Source of the DNA: Flavipsychrobacter sp.
GTDB lineage: Bacteria > Bacteroidota > Bacteroidia > Chitinophagales > Chitinophagaceae
NCBI GenBank assembly: GCA_016786665.1
Contig: JAEUVZ010000008.1
Coordinates: 62,001-126,000 of the forward strand
Direction: 5' to 3'
DNA length: 64,000 nucleotides
The notes beneath the pieces were generated by a model. That model saw nothing but the letters and a program-made list of their open reading frames with translations. It was not told the origin of the DNA and ran no database searches. Shown piece by piece: positions 42,844-49,432 of the stretch. Positions within the stretch are counted from its first letter, which is position 1, and each line of letters begins with the position of its first letter. The position numbers and the translations under genes were made by a program.

Positions 42844-42857
42844 AAACACACAACAAC

Positions 42858-43514
42858 ATGAAAAAAATCGCAGTTTTTGGAGCGGGTGGATTTGGCAGGG
42901 AGGTGAAGATGCTTATTGACCAGATAAATGAGCAGGCCCCTACTTATGAATTTATCGGCTTTTTTGATGACGGAGAGCCGAAGGGTAAATTGATAAACGG
43001 ATTCCCGGTACTGGGGGGCAAAGCAGAACTGAACAGCTACGAAGGGGCACTCTGCGTAGCCTATGCTATTGGCAACCCGGCTACCAAAAAGAAAATTGTT
43101 AACAGCATCACCAACCCGGGTATAAGCACCCCAACGCTGATACACCCCAACGTGTATATAGGTAAGGATGAAGTGACCATAGGGGAGGGCTGCATTATCT
43201 GCGCCGGCTGCGTGATAACGGTGAACATAAGGATAGGCAACTTCGTTATCCTTAACCTGGGCTGCACGGTAGGGCACGATACGGTGATAGAAGACCACGC
43301 ATCGTTCATGCCCTCGGTAAATATATCGGGCGAGGTATTAATAAAGGAAGGAGTGTATGCCGGTACGGGGGCTAAAATCATTAACCAGTTGGAAATAGGC
43401 CTATATACCGTAGTGGGTGCGGGCGCCGTGGTGTCTAAAACGCTGCCCGACTATTGCACGGCGGTAGGTATACCGGCCAAACCCATCAAATTTCATAACG
43501 TTGTAAATAACTGA
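42858..43514 (+). CDS. PglD-like sugar O/N-acetyltransferase
   Basis: 218 residues from ATG 42858. A longer frame from 42756 overlaps the previous gene and adds 34 residues before the family's conserved start, so it is rejected. The N-terminal nucleotide-sugar-binding subdomain opens KKIAVFGAGGFGREVKML. Hexapeptide repeats follow: VTIGEGCIICAGCVITVN, GNFVILNLGCTVGHDTVI (with the catalytic His in VGHD), DHASFMPSVNISGEV and NQLEIGLYTVVGAGAVV. In Campylobacter PglD acetylates the 4-amino group of UDP-4-amino-sugar. Here it probably finishes the activated sugar for the PglC-like enzyme. Confidence 0.88.
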   Translation: MKKIAVFGAGGFGREVKMLIDQINEQAPTYEFIGFFDDGEPKGKLINGFPVLGGKAELNSYEGALCVAYAIGNPATKKKIVNSITNPGISTPTLIHPNVYIGKDEVTIGEGCIICAGCVITVNIRIGNFVILNLGCTVGHDTVIEDHASFMPSVNISGEVLIKEGVYAGTGAKIINQLEIGLYTVVGAGAVVSKTLPDYCTAVGIPAKPIKFHNVVNN

Positions 43515-43518
43515 TACT

Positions 43519-44661
43519 ATGCAACCAAAGATATGGCTCTCATCCCCGCATATGGGTGGCAAGGAGCGCGACTATGTAACCGAGGCCTTTGATACCAACT
43601 GGGTAGCGCCCCTGGGCCCGAATGTAAATGGCTTTGAGAAAGACCTGGAGCAATACCTGGGCGATGGCGTGCATGTGGCGGCACTGAGCGCCGGCACCGC
43701 AGCGCTGCACCTGGGCCTGGTACTGCTGGGCGTGCAGCCGGGGGATGAGGTGATTTGCCAAAGCATGACCTTTTCGGCCTCGGCTAACCCGATTGCTTAC
43801 CTGGGTGCCATCCCGGTATTTGTGGACAGTGAGCCGGACACCTGGAACATGTCGCCCGAATTCCTGGAAGCGGCCATCATGGACCGGCTGGCGAAGGGCA
43901 AAAATGTAAAGGCCATTATTCCCGTACACTTGTATGGCATGCCTGTGAAGATGGATGAAATAATGGCCATAGCGCACCGGTATGGCATACCCGTGCTGGA
44001 AGACGCAGCGGAGGCCCTGGGCTCGTCCATTAACGGTAAAATGTGCGGCACCTTTGGCGATATAGCTGCTCTATCCTTCAACGGGAACAAAATAATCACC
44101 ACATCGGGTGGTGGCGCGCTGGTTTCGGCCAATGCCGAAATAGTAGAGAAATCCCGTTTCCTTTCTACCCAGGCCAGAGATACGGCACCACACTACGAAC
44201 ATTCTCACATAGGATATAATTATCGCATGAGTAATATTTGTGCGGGTATTGGCCGTGGCCAGATGGAAGTTGTGGACAGCAGGGTAGAGCGGCGCCGGGC
44301 CATTTATCAATGGTACCGGAACGAGATGAATGGCATGCCGGGTATCAGCTTTGTAGAAGAGCCCGAAGGGTTTTTCAGCAACCGGTGGCTGAGCACGATA
44401 CTGATAGACCCGGAAAAGACCGGTGGTATGACCCGCGAAACCCTTCGCCTGGCGCTGGAAGCGGAGAATATTGAATCGCGCCCGCTGTGGAAACCGATGC
44501 ATATGCAGCCGGTATTTGAGAAATATCCTTATTTTGGCAACGGCGTATCTGAACGACTGTTTGAAAACGGGCTATGCCTGCCTTCCGGCTCTAACCTGGA
44601 AGAGGGAGACCTGGCCCGGATAAAGACCGTATTGCAGAATTGCGGATGTGTTGCAGTATAA
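43519..44661 (+). CDS. PglE-like DegT/DnrJ/EryC1 aminotransferase
   Basis: 380 residues. A PLP-dependent sugar aminotransferase. The opening IWLSSPHMGGKERDYVTEAFDTNWVAP is typical of the group that makes 4-amino sugars. Further motifs are LSAGTAALHLGLVLLG, CQSMTFSASANPIAYLG, LEDAAEALGSSINGK and the PLP lysine in SFNGNKIITTSGGGAL. It would convert a UDP-4-keto-6-deoxy sugar to the 4-amino sugar acetylated by the PglD-like enzyme 5 bp upstream. The 4,6-dehydratase that makes its substrate (PglF-like) is not in the window. Last gene of the polysaccharide operon. Confidence 0.9.
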   Translation: MQPKIWLSSPHMGGKERDYVTEAFDTNWVAPLGPNVNGFEKDLEQYLGDGVHVAALSAGTAALHLGLVLLGVQPGDEVICQSMTFSASANPIAYLGAIPVFVDSEPDTWNMSPEFLEAAIMDRLAKGKNVKAIIPVHLYGMPVKMDEIMAIAHRYGIPVLEDAAEALGSSINGKMCGTFGDIAALSFNGNKIITTSGGGALVSANAEIVEKSRFLSTQARDTAPHYEHSHIGYNYRMSNICAGIGRGQMEVVDSRVERRRAIYQWYRNEMNGMPGISFVEEPEGFFSNRWLSTILIDPEKTGGMTRETLRLALEAENIESRPLWKPMHMQPVFEKYPYFGNGVSERLFENGLCLPSGSNLEEGDLARIKTVLQNCGCVAV

Positions 44662-44696
44662 TCCCGTAAGGGCTAGCATTTCTGAATTTTTCAGAT

Positions 44697-44704
44697 TATC
44701 TTTA
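44697..44704 (+). promoter_or_regulatory. Candidate -7 element before the outer-membrane barrel gene
   Basis: TATCTTTA, one mismatch to the consensus, 18 nt before the ATG at 44723. No clear -33. Confidence 0.35.
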
Positions 44705-44722
44705 ACCAAAATCTTTTTCTAC

Positions 44723-45631
44723 ATGACCAAAAAGTTATTCCTTGCTCTGTTTGCACTACTGGCTGGAGAGCAAGCTATGGCACAGTATGGTAACTATAAG
44801 TACGATTACCAAAGCTACTTTGAACCGGATAAGCGAGTGAAGGTTAGGTATTATTATGATGATTTTGGCATATACGTGAATGTCGGTGCCGGCTATGCGA
44901 TGCCAGGCGGAAAGGCTACCAACGTTATTGTTGGGGTTCCCCACGCAGGCGGTGTTACAGCAGGCAATACGTTCAACCAGTCGCAGCGGGTGTCTTTTAA
45001 CTCCGGCGTACGTACCAACCTGGCATTGGGCTTCATGTTTAACAGTTATGTAGGTTTTGAAGTGGCGGCCAACGTAGGCGCTACTGCTGATAAATATACC
45101 ATGAGCATATCGGGTCCACAGACCAGTGCGTACGGAACTGATGTAAAAGTTACCGCCTACTCACAGTACTCCAGCCTGCTTACGCCACAACTGGTATTTC
45201 ACTACATTACCGGTGTCCGCTCGCACATCTACGCCAAGGTAGGTGCGGCAGTGCCGTTTATGAGCGACATCACTTACGAAGGTGAAACAAGGGTGGTAGA
45301 CGGCCTGGGCAACAGCACCTTCTACAACAGTAAAGCTGTGGTAACTCCTGAAACATTTGTTGGGTTCTCGGGTACCATAGGTGGTTATACCATGATCAAC
45401 AAGAATTTCCGTTTATACCTGGATATCAACTACACATCGCTGAGCCTTTACGCCAAAGAAATGGCTATTAAAGAGTACAAAGTGCAGGGCATAGATGCTA
45501 TCACATCCATACCCGCCGATGATGTAAAAGTAACTTACGACCAGTCTACCGCTACGCGCGCCGCTGTGCCTAAGTTCGTGATACCCTATTCCATACTGAG
45601 CGTGAACCTCGGTATGTCGTTCCGCTTATAA
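44723..45631 (+). CDS. Outer-membrane beta-barrel protein
   Basis: 302 residues from ATG 44723 (MTKKLFLALFALLAGEQAMAQ); an earlier in-frame ATG at 44648 lies inside the aminotransferase gene and lacks a signal-peptide N-terminus. Signal peptide about residues 1-21. The mature chain shows alternating amphipathic strands such as FGIYVNVGAGYAM, RTNLALGFMFNSYVGFEVAANVGA, and a terminal strand ILSVNLGMSFRL ending in aromatic-basic-hydrophobic residues, typical of an 8- to 10-strand barrel. Function unknown. A terminator follows, so it is not part of the downstream two-component operon. Confidence 0.8.
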   Translation: MTKKLFLALFALLAGEQAMAQYGNYKYDYQSYFEPDKRVKVRYYYDDFGIYVNVGAGYAMPGGKATNVIVGVPHAGGVTAGNTFNQSQRVSFNSGVRTNLALGFMFNSYVGFEVAANVGATADKYTMSISGPQTSAYGTDVKVTAYSQYSSLLTPQLVFHYITGVRSHIYAKVGAAVPFMSDITYEGETRVVDGLGNSTFYNSKAVVTPETFVGFSGTIGGYTMINKNFRLYLDINYTSLSLYAKEMAIKEYKVQGIDAITSIPADDVKVTYDQSTATRAAVPKFVIPYSILSVNLGMSFRL

Positions 45632-45652
45632 TGTAACTACTAACTACTTTAC

Positions 45653-45682
45653 AGAGGCTACCAGTGAGGTAGCCTCTTTTTT
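45653..45682 (+). terminator. Rho-independent terminator after barrel gene
   Basis: AGAGGCTACC (45653-45662) and GGTAGCCTCT (45668-45677) form a perfect stem with a 5-nt loop and a T-run to 45682. Confidence 0.92.
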
Positions 45683-45747
45683 AATGGAGGTATTAGTGTA
45701 TTCCCGTTAAATTCAGTAACTTAAAGAGTGTTTAGCCTGTACCGGCA

Positions 45748-46800
45748 ATGAAGAGATTTTTTGTTGTTTTACTGCATATAGTTTGCTGGCTGGTGCTGCT
45801 GGCCCTGCCTACATTGTTCCGCCCCTATGCGCCGCTGCGCAATGGTTTTGATATCTTCAGTGATATATTCACCGGCCCGCGCCTGCCCAATAACCTGCTG
45901 CTGATAGCGGTGTTCTACCTCAACTACCACGTTATCATTCCCCGGTTTTATTTTAAGAAGTATTACATACTAGTTATCGCCTTTGTGCTGATGTGCTTTG
46001 GCGCGCTGCTGCTGCTCAACTATAACCTAACCCTGCAGATGGACCAGAAGATGGTGCAGGCGGCGAATGCCGGGCGGGTAATGGGGCAACAGCCCGGAAC
46101 AGCCATGCTGCCTACCTTCCGCTACGTGGGGCCAGACTACAACCTGTTCCTGCTGATCATAGTACTGGTACTGTCGTTCTCGCTCAGGATATACGGGCAG
46201 ATGCGGAAACTGAACGATGAAAAACTCAGTACAGAAATCGCCTTCCTGAAAGCGCAGATAAACCCGCACTTCCTGTTCAATACCCTGAATAGTATTTATT
46301 CGCTCACTCTTTCAAACTCAGAAGCGGCACCGGAGGCAGTGGTGAAACTCTCCGGCATCATGCGGTATGCCATCAGCGATACCACGAAAGAACTGGTGGC
46401 GCTGGAGCGGGAAATTACCTACATCAGCAACTATGTAGACCTCCAGACCATGCGGGCGGGCGACAAAGCCAAGATAGAATGTGTGATAAAAGGCAGCCCC
46501 TCGGGCAAACAGATAGCGCCCTTCATCCTGATCCCGTTCGTGGAGAATGCATTTAAGTACGGAGTGAATCCTGAAGAAGACTCGGATATACAGGTGAATA
46601 TATGGATGGATAAGAAGAAAGTGATGATGGGCGTGCACAACAAGAAGGTATTTATCCGCAGCGATAAGGATACGGGTACGGGCCTGGGTATCAATACCAC
46701 CATTCAGCGGCTGGGCCTGGTGTACCCCGGTAAGCACAGCCTTACTATTGATGACAATGAAAAGAACTTCAACGTTTCACTAGAGATTGACTTAGCATGA
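45748..46800 (+). CDS. LytS/YehU-type sensor histidine kinase
   Basis: 350 residues. Four N-terminal membrane helices (VVLLHIVCWLVLLALPTLF, LLLIAVFYLNYHVII, YYILVIAFVLMCFGALLLL, FLLIIVLVLSFSLRIYG), then a His_kinase domain with the phospho-acceptor His174 in INPHFLFNTLNSIYS and an ATPase domain (ILIPFVENAFKYGVN as N-box, DTGTGLGINTTIQRLGL as G-box). It overlaps the response regulator gene by 4 bp (ATGA). Signal unknown. No extracellular sensor domain, so a membrane or intramembrane stimulus is likely. Confidence 0.92.
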   Translation: MKRFFVVLLHIVCWLVLLALPTLFRPYAPLRNGFDIFSDIFTGPRLPNNLLLIAVFYLNYHVIIPRFYFKKYYILVIAFVLMCFGALLLLNYNLTLQMDQKMVQAANAGRVMGQQPGTAMLPTFRYVGPDYNLFLLIIVLVLSFSLRIYGQMRKLNDEKLSTEIAFLKAQINPHFLFNTLNSIYSLTLSNSEAAPEAVVKLSGIMRYAISDTTKELVALEREITYISNYVDLQTMRAGDKAKIECVIKGSPSGKQIAPFILIPFVENAFKYGVNPEEDSDIQVNIWMDKKKVMMGVHNKKVFIRSDKDTGTGLGINTTIQRLGLVYPGKHSLTIDDNEKNFNVSLEIDLA

Positions 46801-47486
46801 TAACAGCTATCGCAATAGACGACGAACCACTGGCGCTCAACGTGATTGAGGCCTTTTGCCGGAAGAATGAAGAGGTAAAGCTCCTGGAATCGTTCACGGA
46901 AACCACTGCGGCCCTGAACTACCTGAAGAATACTCCGGTTAACCTGCTTTTCCTGGATATTAATATGCCGGCTATTTCCGGTATTGAGTTTTACAAACTG
47001 GTGCCCCGCGATACGATGGTCATCTTTACGACCGCCTACAGCGAATATGCCGTGGAAGGCTTTAACCTGAACGCCATCGATTACCTGTTGAAGCCTTTTG
47101 ACTACAACCGGTTCAGTTCGGCGGTTGAGAAGGCTACGGAGCATTACCGCTTTAAACTGCAGGCGCAAACACCGCAATACCTGCTGATAAAAGTGGACTA
47201 CAGCGTAATGAAAATACCTATAGCCGACATAGAATATGTGGAAGGGCTGGATAACTACCTGAAAATACATCTGCCGGAGAAAAAATCGGTGATGGCGCGA
47301 ATGAGCATGAAATCGCTGATGGAGAAACTATCGGAGAATGAGTTTATACGGGTACACCGTTCCTACATCGTTCCGTTCTCCAAAGTGCAGGCCGTGCGGA
47401 ACAAGACCATATACCTGAAGAACATTGAAATACCCGTAGGGGCCAACTATGTAGACCAGGTGCAGCAACTCTTTAAGCAGAAATAA
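46797..47486 (+). CDS. LytTR-type response regulator
   Basis: 229 residues. REC domain residues 1-120: acidic pocket TAIAIDDEPLAL, phospho-acceptor Asp in LLFLDINMPAISG, and lysine in YLLKPFDYNRF. The LytTR DNA-binding domain follows (LLIKVDYSVMKIPIADIEYV; SLMEKLSENEFIRVHRSYIV; KTIYLKNIEIPVGANY). It pairs with the LytS-type kinase in the same operon. LytTR proteins bind direct repeats upstream of target promoters; no target is identified here. Confidence 0.93.
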   Translation: MITAIAIDDEPLALNVIEAFCRKNEEVKLLESFTETTAALNYLKNTPVNLLFLDINMPAISGIEFYKLVPRDTMVIFTTAYSEYAVEGFNLNAIDYLLKPFDYNRFSSAVEKATEHYRFKLQAQTPQYLLIKVDYSVMKIPIADIEYVEGLDNYLKIHLPEKKSVMARMSMKSLMEKLSENEFIRVHRSYIVPFSKVQAVRNKTIYLKNIEIPVGANYVDQVQQLFKQK

Positions 47487-47510
47487 CAGAAACTGAAAGG
47501 TATAGATATA

Positions 47511-47538
47511 GTAAAGGCGGGAGATTTCCCGCCTTTAC
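47511..47538. terminator. Bidirectional terminator between response regulator and small lipoprotein genes
   Basis: GTAAAGGCGGGA and TCCCGCCTTTAC form a perfect 12-bp stem with a 4-nt loop, between convergent stops. Confidence 0.8.
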
Positions 47539-47560
47539 TGTTGTATTGTGCCAGATATGC

Positions 47561-47830
47561 CTACTGATCGCGTACGCAGCGGATCGCGTCTTTGGTATAT
47601 GTATTGTATATCTGTGAGCCATTCACTGATTCGTGCTGGTCTATATCGCCCTGTGTTTTATCGCAAAGACGGGTAGTGTCAGTTTTGATAATTGTTGGCG
47701 TGGTGTCTGTGGAATTGTAGATAAATCGTTGTGTGCAAGTCCAGCAGAATGCCGGATTGGGTGGCTGCCGGCAAGATACCAGTAGTGCCATGATGCTGAA
47801 AACGTACAATAGTTTCTTAATGTCCTTCAT
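47561..47830 (-). CDS. Small lipoprotein, unknown family
   Basis: 89 residues from the ATG at 47830 (MKDIKKLLYVFSIMALLVSC). A longer frame from 47854 adds eight residues not needed for the signal peptide. Lipobox LLVS-C gives a lipidated cysteine. Mature part of about 70 residues is polar with further cysteines (FCWTC, RLCDK, IRCV). No family recognised. Confidence 0.55.
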   Translation of the reverse strand: MKDIKKLLYVFSIMALLVSCRQPPNPAFCWTCTQRFIYNSTDTTPTIIKTDTTRLCDKTQGDIDQHESVNGSQIYNTYTKDAIRCVRDQ

Positions 47831-48023
47831 GCTGATTGAGTAATAACAAGCCAATTTAATGAAAATATTGATTAGTAGGCATGTGGAAGGGGCAATTTAT
47901 TATTCGTGCAGCAGGGTAGGGCGATTCGGTCTTGGTTGCTGAGGCGTGAAAATGAGGGGGATTTTGTACCGGCCGCTGGCCGGAACTGCCATTGTGCCGT
48001 AATTTTTCAGCAATAGTAGTTAT

Positions 48024-49352
48024 ATGAAAAAACGATTGTTGCTGCTGGTTTCCGGAGTTGCGAGCCTGGCGCCGGCCCGCGGGCAGGAACCCGCACGGAA
48101 GGCACTGGTGGGCGCATACGGAACCGTGACGGAGAAGGGAATGGCCGTGGACAGTATAATGGCCGGCAGTACCTATGCTGTGCTGGGAGTGCAGAAGGGA
48201 GATACGCTGCTGACCCTTAACGGGCAACCTGTATCGCAAGCACCGTTGTACCACCGCCAGGCCAATGGGCTCCGTGCGGGAGCCGCGGTATCCATCACCT
48301 ACCGGCACGACGGAAAAGTAATTTCGCGCACGGGCACTGCACCTATGCGGCCCTACGATACCCGGAGCGATGGTGAAGTGGTGTATGGGTGGGCGTATAT
48401 GGGAGCGTGCCAACTGCGCACTATCGTGCGCAAGCCACAGGGAGATGGCCCCATGCCGGCTATATTGCTGATACCGGGATATACGTGCAGTTCGGTAGAA
48501 AGCTACAGTAGCGGATTTACCGGCAAACTGGTAGATACCTGGATAAGAGCGGGATTTGCAGTGGTGACGATAGAAAAGACCGGGATGGGTGACAGCTATG
48601 GATGCACAGACTGCGCAGATGCCGACCTGGCTACCGATATAAGCGTTTTTGATGCCGGTTACCGGTATATGCAGGCGCTGCCTTGTGCAGATAAAAACAA
48701 CCTGTTTATCTGGGGCCACTCCATGGGTGGGGTTATAGCGCCCCTGGTGGCAGAGCGTTACCAGCCCCGCGGGGTGGTGGCATTCGCTACGGTATTCCGC
48801 CCGTGGAGCGAATTTCTGCTGGAAATGCACCGGGTGCAGGCTCCGCTGGATGGCAAAAGCTATGGAGAAACTGAAGATTTCGTGCGGCTGATGCAGAAGG
48901 TGTATTACGAATTTTTCCGGCTGAAGAAGTCGCCGCAAGAACTGTATCGTAACCCTGAGTACAAAGAAATAGTAGCAAGTGAACTGGAATACACGCCCGG
49001 CGCCCGGCATATGTGGGGGCGGCACTGGCAGTTTTGGATGCAACTGGACTCTGTAGACCTGGCGCGTAGCTGGGCGAATGTGAAATGCCCCGTGCTCTCC
49101 GCATTTGGAGGGGCTGACTACATAGCCTGTTCCCGCGTGGAGCATGAACTGATAGCGAGGGCCGTGAACAGTACCCACCCTGGCCATGCCACCTACCTGG
49201 AAGTGCCCGATGTGGACCACCTGCTTACCCGGAATAATGATTGGGTAAGCGCACACAAGCACATTGCAGACGCGGCCTACCGCGAGGCAAACTTTCACCA
49301 GGGCTTTGCCGATAAGGTGACGGCATGGATGCAGAGCCAGCTAAAACGGTAG
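48024..49352 (+). CDS. Secreted PDZ-alpha/beta hydrolase
   Basis: 442 residues. Signal peptide ends APARGQ. Residues 22-108 look like a PDZ domain: VDSIMAGSTYAVLGVQKGDTL, LTLNGQPVSQAPLYHRQANGL and AGAAVSITYRHDGK. The alpha/beta hydrolase domain follows, with nucleophile in IWGHSMGGVIAPLVAE, acid in SAFGGADYIA and histidine in DVDHLLTRN. The cap contains a CTDCADAD segment with close cysteines. The fusion of a PDZ-like domain in front of a hydrolase is uncommon outside peptidases; it may bring a peptide or protein C-terminus to the active site (inference). 80 bp upstream of the 989-residue gene. Confidence 0.75.
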   Translation: MKKRLLLLVSGVASLAPARGQEPARKALVGAYGTVTEKGMAVDSIMAGSTYAVLGVQKGDTLLTLNGQPVSQAPLYHRQANGLRAGAAVSITYRHDGKVISRTGTAPMRPYDTRSDGEVVYGWAYMGACQLRTIVRKPQGDGPMPAILLIPGYTCSSVESYSSGFTGKLVDTWIRAGFAVVTIEKTGMGDSYGCTDCADADLATDISVFDAGYRYMQALPCADKNNLFIWGHSMGGVIAPLVAERYQPRGVVAFATVFRPWSEFLLEMHRVQAPLDGKSYGETEDFVRLMQKVYYEFFRLKKSPQELYRNPEYKEIVASELEYTPGARHMWGRHWQFWMQLDSVDLARSWANVKCPVLSAFGGADYIACSRVEHELIARAVNSTHPGHATYLEVPDVDHLLTRNNDWVSAHKHIADAAYREANFHQGFADKVTAWMQSQLKR

Positions 49353-49432
49353 CCTCAAAGGGCAGCTTGACTTATATATAATAATGTAGTTCCTTTATGG
49401 ATATTTTTTATACATAATCCGGCTTCCCGCAC

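Noticed and set aside
42756-42857. N-terminal extension of the PglD-like gene
   Set aside because: The extra 34 residues overlap the previous gene and lack family similarity; the conserved start is at 42858.
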